In this document: positions 1-7,525 of the stretch, piece by piece
Position numbering within the stretch: position 1 is the first letter of the stretch
Layout of the letters: every line of letters starts with the position of its first letter
NCBI RefSeq assembly: GCF_002920895.1
Contig: NZ_PQVG01000003.1
Coordinates: 186,001-250,000 of the forward strand
Length of the DNA: 64,000 nucleotides
Direction: 5' to 3'
DNA from: Flavobacterium alvei
GTDB lineage: Bacteria; Bacteroidota; Bacteroidia; Flavobacteriales; Flavobacteriaceae
The notes under the pieces: generated by a model
Seen by the model: the letters and a program-made list of their open reading frames with translations, nothing else
Database searches by the model: none
What the model was told of the DNA's origin: nothing
Program-made: the position numbers and the translations under genes

Positions 1-28
1 ATGGAAATGGGCGGTTGTATTTTTAAGA

Positions 29-760
29 TTAAACATTTCCTTTTTTCTTATCGTCTTTCCAAGTAATGTAGCCTAGAATGGCATTAAAAAAATAGAAAAT
101 ATATTTTACTGTATTGGCAATATTCATTTGCAAGATATTTTGAACCATTTTGGTTAAATTATAGATTTGCCACATAAACCAATTATCGGGATACATCCTA
201 GCCATATTAAAGGTGCCTCCAAAAGTCAATCCCGCTGGAATTGTTACTGCAAAAAACAATTTCCAATCAATCGATTTTTCAGATAAATATCTGAAGGCAA
301 TATAGTTTAATAGAAAAGAAAAAACAAAACCTAGAATTAAATTTCTATAAAAAATAAAATCTACAGAACGAAGAACTTTGCTTTTCTTCCAAGCTTTGAA
401 AACGAGATAATTCCCAATAAAGGTTACAGGATAAGTCAAAATTGCACCAATATTCCCGAGTAAATAGTCGATAGAACCACTCAAGAAAGTATTGCAAGTA
501 GATAAAATATTTCCAATATTATTTTTCTTGGTTACCAATCTGTTACCAATCATCGAAAGACTAGTATTTACAATTGAAAGATAACCCAAATAAAAAACAT
601 ATTTCTGATGCTGAAATGTAAAATTGAAAACCGTTTTTTGGTATTCTAAAATAAAGGATGCGGTAATTACAATCACTAAACCAATGATATCCAAATAAGA
701 ACTATTGGTTATTGATTTAATCTGTTTTATTGATTTTTCGGAAAGTGAAAGTGAGTTCAT
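29..760 (-). CDS. pnuC: PnuC-like nicotinamide riboside/NMN transporter
   Basis: A polytopic inner-membrane protein of 243 residues with about seven hydrophobic segments. The C-terminal part has the pattern of PnuC vitamin transporters: DNWFMWQIYN, then a hydrophobic span and NAILGYITWK, with lysines at the end. An earlier LGNIGAILTY...FIGNYLVFKAWKK block also fits the family. PnuC proteins take up nicotinamide riboside or related vitamins by facilitated diffusion; the substrate cannot be read from the sequence. I chose the ATG at 760 because a longer TTG start at 778 overlaps a TATATTTG -7 element. The downstream neighbour is outside the window. No riboswitch is visible upstream. Confidence 0.62.
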   Translation of the reverse strand: MNSLSLSEKSIKQIKSITNSSYLDIIGLVIVITASFILEYQKTVFNFTFQHQKYVFYLGYLSIVNTSLSMIGNRLVTKKNNIGNILSTCNTFLSGSIDYLLGNIGAILTYPVTFIGNYLVFKAWKKSKVLRSVDFIFYRNLILGFVFSFLLNYIAFRYLSEKSIDWKLFFAVTIPAGLTFGGTFNMARMYPDNWFMWQIYNLTKMVQNILQMNIANTVKYIFYFFNAILGYITWKDDKKKGNV

Positions 761-775
761 CCAATTGTGTTTAGG

Positions 776-783
776 CAAATATA
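776..783 (-). promoter_or_regulatory. -7 promoter element of the pnuC-like gene
   Basis: Read on the minus strand this is TATATTTG, a perfect match to the Bacteroidota -7 consensus TAnnTTTG, 15 bp upstream of the ATG at 760. A TTTG occurs upstream, but the spacer is only 14 bp instead of 17-20, so the -33 half is weak. Confidence 0.45.
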
Positions 784-924
784 TAAAGATTATTATCCAA
801 ATTCCTTGCTTTTATTTCAACATCAAAAGAAAAATATTATTTTCTTGCAAAGGAAATAGTCAACTTAATGATACAAAGAGAATAGACTTGGAACTATAAG
901 ATTTACAAATAAAAACAAGAAAAT

Positions 925-2058
925 TTAAAAAAAAACGTATTTAAATTTAGGGTTTTTATACTTTTTTAATTTCTCAAAAGGGACTAAATAAGTTTCTTGA
1001 CAAGCTCTTATTACATGTGGAAAAGAGGGAGTAAATTCGATTCCTTTTTCAGTGTAAACCCAAGTTTCATCGCCCCACCATCTATCTAAGTCTGTCATAT
1101 CACAAGAATCTTCGTCATTTTCTTTTGGTTTTACAAAATGTTGTTCGCTGTTTACAATGGCAAATAGTTTAGGTGCAAAATAGTTCTGTCTGTATTTTAC
1201 CCAAGTGTCAAAATTACTTTCTTTTTCTGTTGTAACACTTTTGTCAAAAGCAATGATTTCATCTATCTCATAATTTTTGCCCGTATTCAAATCAATTAAA
1301 TATCCTGTAGTTCCATTGTCAGGATAAGCTCCGCCGCAATACCAACTTGAGGATGTTTTAAAACCAAGTAAATTACTGTTTAAAAAAGTTAATTCGGTAT
1401 CAAAACTTATATTTCCTCCCGTATTATATTCAAAATTTGATGAACAATTTAATTGGGCTAAAGTGTTTTTAATATGAGTTTTTTCTAAAACGGGATTAAC
1501 TATATTTCTGTTTTTTTCCAAAAAAGTATCTCCTAATCTAAAAAAAAGGGCGTTACAATGTTTTTCGGTGTACCAAACAAATTCTTTGTTTTTGTAAACA
1601 GTAGTTTTTTGTTTTTTGAATTCAAGAAATTTATTTTTTATAAGATAGAATTTTTCATCTCCATAATAATCTTCTAATAAAGTTGATTTATAATTGGAAA
1701 AATCAATTTGGGAGAGTTTTACAGGAAATGATTTTCCTTGAGCATTACTCCAAGTTCCTTCAAAATTATTCTTTCCTGTTTTTGTTATAATAAATTTTTC
1801 GTAAATCGTATCTTGGTTTTTAAAAACAAGAGTAAAAACATTGCTTTTTTGTGTTCCTTCCAGATGAATATCTTTTAATGAATTTTGGTAAAAATAAACA
1901 CCATTCGCATTTGGTTCTTCAGTAGCAGAGCCAAAAATATGTATCCTCATATAGATTTTACTTTTGGCTATTGTGCCTTCTAAATAGGTGTCTTCTTGAC
2001 TCTGACAAAATGCAATTATGGAATGAAATATAAAAAAGAGTATAATTAATTTTTTCAT
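925..2058 (-). CDS. secreted hypothetical protein with DUF3298-like C-terminus
   Basis: 377 residues with a clear signal peptide (MKKLIILFFIFHSIIAFCQS), so it is exported to the periplasm or outer membrane. The N-terminal half is rich in beta-type sequence (GVYFYQNS, FEGTWSNAQGK), like proteins that measure ligand or lipid accumulation. The C-terminal third (SWYCGGAYPDNGTTGYLIDLNTGK ... FTPSFPHVIRACQETYLVPFEKL, shown in part) has the layout of DUF3298/RsiV-type domains. Cysteines are present but no catalytic motif is recognisable. It lies downstream of polA on the same strand, separated by a 7-nt-period repeat. I do not recognise a function; the domain suggestion is a resemblance only. Confidence 0.6.
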   Translation of the reverse strand: MKKLIILFFIFHSIIAFCQSQEDTYLEGTIAKSKIYMRIHIFGSATEEPNANGVYFYQNSLKDIHLEGTQKSNVFTLVFKNQDTIYEKFIITKTGKNNFEGTWSNAQGKSFPVKLSQIDFSNYKSTLLEDYYGDEKFYLIKNKFLEFKKQKTTVYKNKEFVWYTEKHCNALFFRLGDTFLEKNRNIVNPVLEKTHIKNTLAQLNCSSNFEYNTGGNISFDTELTFLNSNLLGFKTSSSWYCGGAYPDNGTTGYLIDLNTGKNYEIDEIIAFDKSVTTEKESNFDTWVKYRQNYFAPKLFAIVNSEQHFVKPKENDEDSCDMTDLDRWWGDETWVYTEKGIEFTPSFPHVIRACQETYLVPFEKLKKYKNPKFKYVFF

Positions 2059-2071
2059 TATTTTGTAATTT

Positions 2072-2113
2072 TAATTGCAACTGATTACTAAAAACTGCCA
2101 ACTGAACACTATT
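2072..2113. repeat. heptanucleotide-period repeat array, locus 1
   Basis: About six consecutive 7-nt units, for example AACTGAT, TACTAAA, AACTGCC and AACTGAA, each keeping an AnCTnnn-like core. The array fills the gap between polA and the next gene downstream. Its next unit (2114-2120) holds the polA stop codon. Four other arrays of the same period but different unit sequence occur in this window. Confidence 0.6.
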
Positions 2114-2115
2114 TT

Positions 2116-4974
2116 CTAATGTGCTTCCAACCAATTTTTCCCCATTCCAATTTCAACATCTAATGGAACATCCATTTTAAAGGCATTTTCCATTTCGTGT
2201 TTAATCATCGGTTGAATTTTCTCTAATTCGCTATTATGAACATCAAACACAAGCTCATCGTGTACTTGCAGTAACATCTTCGACTTCCAGTTTTCAGAAA
2301 CTAATTTTTTGTGAATATTAATCATTGCAATTTTGATGATATCGGCTGCAGATCCTTGTATTGGGGCATTTACAGCATTTCGTTCCGCGCCACTTTTCAC
2401 CATCATATTAGCAGAATTGATGTCTTTCAAATAACGTCTTCTTCCCAAAACCGTTTGAACATATCCATTTTCTCTAGCAAAATCTACTTGATTCGACATA
2501 TAAGATTTCAGTTTGGGATAAGTCGCATAATAAGCATCAATTAACTCGGCACTTTCTTTTCGCGAAAGCGAAGTCTGGTTGCTCAATCCAAAGGCAGAAA
2601 CCCCATAAATAATCCCAAAATTCACGGTTTTGGCATTGCTACGTTGTTCTTTGGTGACTTCTTCCAAAGGCACATTGAATACTTTGGCAGCGGTCGATTT
2701 GTGAATATCTTCGTTATTTTGGAATGCTTTAATCATATTTTCTTCTCCAGACAAAGCAGCAATTATACGCAATTCTATTTGGGAATAATCAGCAGAAACT
2801 AAAGTGTAATTTTCGTCACGAGCAATAAAAGCTTTTCGAATTAATCGACCTCTTTCAGTACGAATCGGAATGTTTTGCAAGTTCGGATTATTGGAACTCA
2901 AACGTCCCGTTGCGGCCACTGTTTGCATATAATCAGTGTGAACGCGACCTGTTTTTTTATCGACTTGGTTGGGTAATGCATCAATATAAGTGCTTTGTAA
3001 TTTTACCATTTGACGCCATTCGAGAATGTCGCGCACAATTTCGTTGTCGTTTGCCAAATAACTTAAAATTTCTTCTCCGGTGGCATATTGGCCGGTTTTG
3101 GTTTTCTTTTGTTTGGCTCCGCCAATTTTTAATTTGTCGAACAAAATGTCGCCGAGTTGTTTGGGTGAAGCCAAATTGAATTTTTCTCCGGCTGTTTCGT
3201 ATATTTTTTGTTCCAATGCAGCACTTTCTTTTGCCATTTCAACGGACATCGATTTCAAGAAAGGAACATCTAGATTAATTCCTTCCAATTCCATTGCGGC
3301 AAGAACAGGAATTAATGGAATTTCGATTTCGTCAAACAGTTTTTTGGTTTCGGCTTTGTCGAGAATCGGACTGAAATTTTGTTTTAATTGAAAAGTAATG
3401 TCGGCATCTTCGGCGGCGTATTCTTTGATTTCTTCCAAGGCAACGTCGCGCATCGATTTTTGATTCTTACCTTTCTTTCCAATCAAATCTTCAATCGATT
3501 TTGGAGAATATTTCAAATAAGTTTCACTCAAAACATCCATATTATGACGCATATCTGGATTGATTAGATAATGCGCAATCATTGTGTCAAACAATTTTCC
3601 TTTGATTTGAACGCCATAATGTGAAAGGATTTTCAAATCATATTTGATGTTTTGACCAATTTTTTCGATGCTTTCACTTTCGAAAAACGGTTTGAATTTA
3701 TCTACCAAAATTTGTGCTTCGTCTTGGTTTTCGGGAAAAGGAACATAAAATGCTTTTCCTTTTTCGAAAGAAAATGACATTCCAACCAATTCCGCATTCA
3801 AGGCATCAATTCCTGTAGTTTCGGTGTCAAAACAAACCGAAGTTTGGTTCATCAAATTTTGCAGCAATAATTTTACGGCAAAATCGCCTTGAATACTTTG
3901 GTAAAAATGTTCCGTGTTTTCTAAAGTCGCATAATGTGAACTCGATTTTTCTTCACCACTTTCTTCATCCGAAAATCCGAATAAATCAAATTGGTCTTCG
4001 TTCGATTTTTTCGCAGGAGCTTTTTTTATTGCTTCAGGTATCTCGCTAGAAGTTCCATTTCCGTTGGTGTCGATTTCGTCGTATTCTTTTCCGGTTCCAA
4101 AATATTTATCAAACTGCGCTTTCATCTGGCGAAATTCCAATTCTTGGAACAATTCGTCTGTTTTTTCAACATCGGGTTTTGATAATTCGTAGTCTTCGGC
4201 ATTGAATGTCACGGGACAATCCAGTAGAATAGCGGCTAATTTTTTGGATAATAAACCCAATTCGGCATTGGCTTCAATTTTATCTTTTATGGCTCCTTTT
4301 AATTGATGTGTATTGGCCAAAAGGTTTTCCATCGTGCCATATTCTTTCAGGAATTTCTTGGCTGTTTTTTCGCCAACACCTGGTAATCCCGGAATATTAT
4401 CGGCTGCGTCGCCCATCATTCCCAAGAAATCAATCACTTGTTCTGGACGGTCGATTTCGAATCGGGCTAGAACTTCGGGAATTCCCCAAATCTCGATATC
4501 GTTGCCCATTCGAGCGGGTTTGTACATAAAAATATTTTCGGAAACCAATTGGGCAAAATCCTTATCAGGAGTCACCATATAGACTTTGAAATCTTCTTTT
4601 TCGGCTTGTTTGGCTAAAGTTCCAATTAAATCATCGGCTTCAAAGCCTTTGACTTCGATAATAGGAATGTGCATCGCTTTCAATAATTCTTGAATATAAG
4701 GAACGGCAATTTTTATGGCTTCGGGAGTTTCATCGCGATGGGCTTTGTATTCTTGGTACATTTCGTAGCGATAAGTGCTTCCGCCTTTGTCAAAAGCTAC
4801 TGCCAAATGGTCTGGTTTTTCTCTTTTGATTACGTCCATCAAGGCATTCATAAATCCCATAATGGCCGAAGTGTCCATTCCTTTGGAATTGATTCTTGGG
4901 TTTTTAATAAAAGCAAAATAACCGCGAAAGATTAAAGCGTAAGCATCGAGCAGGAAAAGACGTTTTTGTGACAT
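2116..4974 (-). CDS. polA: DNA polymerase I
   Basis: 952 residues, a complete three-domain family A polymerase for Okazaki fragment processing and repair. Residues about 1-290 form the 5'-3' flap exonuclease (FDKGGSTYRY, FEADDLIGTL, TPDKDFAQLV, GLPGVGEKTA). A low-complexity linker (about 295-345) leads to a 3'-5' exonuclease with DTETTG at 383-388 and a YAAEDADITF motif, so proofreading residues are present. The polymerase domain has motif A (DYSQIELR), motif B (RSNAKTVNFGIIYG) and motif C (QVHDELVFD). The ATG start begins MSQKRLFLLD, typical of the family. It is a single gene, divergent from the metallophosphoesterase upstream; I see no consensus promoter in the 231-bp gap. Confidence 0.97.
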   Translation of the reverse strand: MSQKRLFLLDAYALIFRGYFAFIKNPRINSKGMDTSAIMGFMNALMDVIKREKPDHLAVAFDKGGSTYRYEMYQEYKAHRDETPEAIKIAVPYIQELLKAMHIPIIEVKGFEADDLIGTLAKQAEKEDFKVYMVTPDKDFAQLVSENIFMYKPARMGNDIEIWGIPEVLARFEIDRPEQVIDFLGMMGDAADNIPGLPGVGEKTAKKFLKEYGTMENLLANTHQLKGAIKDKIEANAELGLLSKKLAAILLDCPVTFNAEDYELSKPDVEKTDELFQELEFRQMKAQFDKYFGTGKEYDEIDTNGNGTSSEIPEAIKKAPAKKSNEDQFDLFGFSDEESGEEKSSSHYATLENTEHFYQSIQGDFAVKLLLQNLMNQTSVCFDTETTGIDALNAELVGMSFSFEKGKAFYVPFPENQDEAQILVDKFKPFFESESIEKIGQNIKYDLKILSHYGVQIKGKLFDTMIAHYLINPDMRHNMDVLSETYLKYSPKSIEDLIGKKGKNQKSMRDVALEEIKEYAAEDADITFQLKQNFSPILDKAETKKLFDEIEIPLIPVLAAMELEGINLDVPFLKSMSVEMAKESAALEQKIYETAGEKFNLASPKQLGDILFDKLKIGGAKQKKTKTGQYATGEEILSYLANDNEIVRDILEWRQMVKLQSTYIDALPNQVDKKTGRVHTDYMQTVAATGRLSSNNPNLQNIPIRTERGRLIRKAFIARDENYTLVSADYSQIELRIIAALSGEENMIKAFQNNEDIHKSTAAKVFNVPLEEVTKEQRSNAKTVNFGIIYGVSAFGLSNQTSLSRKESAELIDAYYATYPKLKSYMSNQVDFARENGYVQTVLGRRRYLKDINSANMMVKSGAERNAVNAPIQGSAADIIKIAMINIHKKLVSENWKSKMLLQVHDELVFDVHNSELEKIQPMIKHEMENAFKMDVPLDVEIGMGKNWLEAH

Positions 4975-5205
4975 TGAAATAAAATTTGAGGTGTAAAAGT
5001 AACGAAAGTTTAAAACTTTTTGGGTTGTTTATTTTTGAACTTTGTGTTTAAAGCCCTTTTGCTTTTTGAAATGAGTTGACATAAAGAGATTTGTAGTCCC
5101 TTTTTAGTTTAAGAAGTGCTTTTTTGATACTGTTTTAGTTAAAATTGAATTAATGCCGAGTAATGAAACGAAGCAGTTATTTACATTTGCTAAAAAATAC
5201 CCAAA
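4975..5205. other. divergent intergenic region
   Basis: 231 bp separating divergent polA and the metallophosphoesterase gene. It holds one TACATTTG -7-like element at 5182-5189 for the plus-strand gene, without a good -33 partner. I see no conserved RNA, repeat or terminator. The minus-strand promoter of polA is not recognisable by the Bacteroidota consensus. Confidence 0.4.
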
Positions 5206-6441
5206 ATGATATCTCGTTTATTACTATTTTTATTTATTATTTTACTAATTGAATTTTATTCTTTTCAAGTTGTTAGAACTATGACTAATACTAGGTGGAT
5301 GTTAATCGCCTATTTGTTGCTTTCTGTTGCTGTTATTGGTTTTATTGTCTATCAGTTTTTAAATTTTGATAGAAGTGTAGGGCAAACTCAAATGACAATG
5401 ATGACTTTAGGGCTTTTGTTAGTAGTTTTCTTGCCCAAAATACTTTTAACATTTGTTTTGTTTTTAGAAGATATTTACAGATTTTCATCAGGAACCATTA
5501 GTCATTTTATTGGCGATACTAAAAACAGTTCTTTCTTGCCTGAGCGTAGAAAATTTGTGAGTCAAATGGCATTGGCGTTGGCAGCTATCCCCTTCAGCTC
5601 TTTGATTTACGGAATGACTTTAGGGAAATACAACTACAAAGTAATCAAACAACAAGTTTTTTTTCCTGATTTGCCCGATGCTTTTGATGGTTTTACCATT
5701 ACTCAAATATCCGATGTGCATAGCGGAAGTTTTGATAATCCCGATAAAATAAATTACGCCATTGACTTAATCAACGAGCAAAATTCGGATATGATTTTGT
5801 TTACAGGCGATATTGTCAATACCGATGCCAAGGAAATGCATCCTTGGATTGAGACATTCAAGAGGATTAAGGAACATCAATACGGAAAATATTCAGTGCT
5901 AGGGAATCACGATTATGGAGAATATGTGACTTGGCCAACTGAAGCAGCTAAAAATGATAATTTTCAAGCGATCAAAAATTTATACGGACAAATAGATTTT
6001 AAATTGTTGCTGAATGAACACCAATTCATTCAAAAAGGATCGGATAAAATTGCTTTGGTTGGTGTTGAAAATTGGGGAGTTAAGTTTAAAAAAGCAGGTG
6101 ATTTGAACAAAGCTTCCAAAGGCTTGGCTAAAGAGGATTTTAAAATTTTGATGAGTCACGATCCGAGTCATTGGGATGCCGAGATTAATCAACACCCAAA
6201 AGATTTTCATTTAACGCTTTCTGGGCACACACATGGTTTGCAATTTGGAATAGAAATACCAGGGTTTTTTAAATGGAGTCCTGCAGAATATGTCTATAAA
6301 CAATGGGCTGGTTTGTTTGAAACCGAAGGGAAATATATTTATGTGAATCGAGGTTTCGGATTTCACGCCTATCCTGGTAGAGTAGGGATTATGCCTGAAA
6401 TTACAGTAATTCAACTAAAAAAAGGTAAGAATGTAGCATAA
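5206..6441 (+). CDS. membrane-anchored metallophosphoesterase (YkuE/YaeI type)
   Basis: 411 residues. The first 130 or so contain three to four transmembrane segments, then a calcineurin-like phosphoesterase domain follows from about residue 155. All metal-binding motifs are visible in order: DVHSGSF, GDIVNTD, GNHDYG, a histidine in SHDPSHW and the final GHTHGLQFG. The family hydrolyses phosphoesters using two metal ions; related membrane enzymes act on phospholipid or UDP-sugar lipids, but the substrate here is unknown. It stands alone, divergent from polA, and a stem-loop overlaps its stop codon. The ATG at 5206 precedes the first hydrophobic helix. Confidence 0.88.
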   Translation: MISRLLLFLFIILLIEFYSFQVVRTMTNTRWMLIAYLLLSVAVIGFIVYQFLNFDRSVGQTQMTMMTLGLLLVVFLPKILLTFVLFLEDIYRFSSGTISHFIGDTKNSSFLPERRKFVSQMALALAAIPFSSLIYGMTLGKYNYKVIKQQVFFPDLPDAFDGFTITQISDVHSGSFDNPDKINYAIDLINEQNSDMILFTGDIVNTDAKEMHPWIETFKRIKEHQYGKYSVLGNHDYGEYVTWPTEAAKNDNFQAIKNLYGQIDFKLLLNEHQFIQKGSDKIALVGVENWGVKFKKAGDLNKASKGLAKEDFKILMSHDPSHWDAEINQHPKDFHLTLSGHTHGLQFGIEIPGFFKWSPAEYVYKQWAGLFETEGKYIYVNRGFGFHAYPGRVGIMPEITVIQLKKGKNVA

Positions 6442-6461
6442 TTCGTTTAAAATGCTACATT
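6430..6461 (+). terminator. candidate stem-loop at the end of the metallophosphoesterase gene
   Basis: A perfect 10-bp inverted repeat, AATGTAGCAT and ATGCTACATT with a 12-base loop, overlaps the stop codon. Only a broken T-rich stretch follows, so termination would be weak. The right arm also contains TACATTTG, a -7-like sequence, so it could instead be part of the promoter of the next gene. Confidence 0.4.
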
Positions 6462-6515
6462 TGTATTATATTTATCTCTTTTCAATAGATTTAGAAAATT
6501 AAATTCGTTGGTTTT

Positions 6516-6812
6516 ATGTCAAAATTTGGAGAACTTATAAGTGCGCAAGTTCCTGTGTTAATTGATTTTTACACAGATTGGAATGAATCATCAGTTTCGA
6601 TGCATCCAGTAATTCGAGATGTTGCCGCAGCTCTTGGAGACAAGGCAAAAGTTATTAAAATTGATGTGGATAAAAATCAAGAGCTTGCTGAAGCCTTGCG
6701 AATCAAGGGTCTTCCTACGTTGATGATTTACAAAGGAGGCCAGATGATTTGGAGACAATCAGGAGAATTAGATGCTAATACTATTATTGGCTTGGTTCAA
6801 GATTATCTTTAA
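6516..6812 (+). CDS. cysteine-free thioredoxin-fold protein
   Basis: 98 residues covering one complete thioredoxin fold. The normal WCGPC active site is replaced by WNESS (residues 22-26), and the protein contains no cysteine at all. The rest is well preserved: DFYTDW strand, IDVDKNQELAEA, and the cis-proline loop KGLPTLMIYKGG (Pro67). It therefore cannot be a disulfide reductase and may act as a binding or scaffold protein; that is inference. No signal peptide is seen, so it is probably cytoplasmic. It stands between the metallophosphoesterase and a convergent deacetylase gene. Confidence 0.85.
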   Translation: MSKFGELISAQVPVLIDFYTDWNESSVSMHPVIRDVAAALGDKAKVIKIDVDKNQELAEALRIKGLPTLMIYKGGQMIWRQSGELDANTIIGLVQDYL

Positions 6813-6829
6813 TTGAAAGCAAGAACAAT

Positions 6830-7444
6830 TTATTTAATTGCCTCAAAAACGAATCCCTTTTCATTCAAAATTTCCAGAGCTTTTGGCAAAGTATATTCCA
6901 AATTTGGAAATGCTTTTAAACTGTCGTGAAATACGATTATACTTCCTGATTGAACATTTTTGACTACATTTTCCAAACATTTTTCTTTGGTAATTGTTGC
7001 GTCATAATCGGCACTCAAAACATCCCACATAATTATTTGGTAGCCTAATTGTTTAAGTTTTTTTGCCTGAGAGGCTTTGATTTTGCCGTAAGGAGGACGA
7101 AATAGATTGCAGATCGTTTCACAGAGACGAGAATTTTCTAAATAATCGTCAGTCGAAGTTTTCCAACCATTCAAATGATTGAAAGTGTGATTCCCAATAG
7201 AATGTCCCTTGGAGATTAACTTTTCGAAAATTTCTGGATGTTTTTTGATGTTATTCCCAATGCAAAAAAAAGTAGCTTTGGCATTGTGTTTTTCTAATTC
7301 TTCAAGAACCCATTGGGTTATTTCTGGTGTTGGTCCATCGTCAAAAGTGAGGTATATTTTATTTTCAGTATTAGGAATATCCCAAACATAATTGCTGAAT
7401 AGCTTTTTAATAAAACGATTTGTTTTGACCCAATAGAAATTCAT
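6830..7444 (-). CDS. polysaccharide deacetylase (NodB domain)
   Basis: 204 residues, almost entirely a NodB homology domain. Motif 1 TFDDGPTP supplies the catalytic base and a metal-binding Asp, motif 2 GNHTFNH supplies the two metal-binding His, and motif 3 is FRPPYGK; motif 4 WDVLSADYD and motif 5 IIVFHDS follow. Such enzymes remove acetyl groups from GlcNAc or MurNAc in peptidoglycan or other polysaccharides. No signal peptide is obvious at the MNFYWVKTNRFIKKLF start, so export is uncertain. It lies downstream of the DUF2723 gene on the same strand, but a strong terminator lies between them. Confidence 0.9.
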   Translation of the reverse strand: MNFYWVKTNRFIKKLFSNYVWDIPNTENKIYLTFDDGPTPEITQWVLEELEKHNAKATFFCIGNNIKKHPEIFEKLISKGHSIGNHTFNHLNGWKTSTDDYLENSRLCETICNLFRPPYGKIKASQAKKLKQLGYQIIMWDVLSADYDATITKEKCLENVVKNVQSGSIIVFHDSLKAFPNLEYTLPKALEILNEKGFVFEAIK

Positions 7445-7463
7445 TATTCAGTTTTTATTAGAT

Positions 7464-7504
7464 GAAAAAAAATGCAGCGTTATTTTTCAATAAGGCTACA
7501 TTTT
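7464..7504 (-). terminator. intrinsic terminator of the DUF2723 gene
   Basis: On the minus strand, ATGTAGC and GCTGCAT pair (one G-U), then TTATT pairs with AATAA around a GAAA tetraloop, followed by a run of eight T. It starts 22 bases after the DUF2723 stop codon and separates that gene from the deacetylase. Confidence 0.75.
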
Positions 7505-7525
7505 GATTTCAATTTTTAAAAATAG

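Noticed and set aside
705-899. A short plus-strand frame between the first two genes
   Set aside because: It overlaps the start of the PnuC-like gene, has no promoter or recognisable product, and most likely is chance.
6456-6463. TACATTTG as promoter of the thioredoxin-like gene
   Set aside because: It is the right arm of the stem-loop at 6430 and lacks a -33 partner, so I did not list it as a separate promoter.
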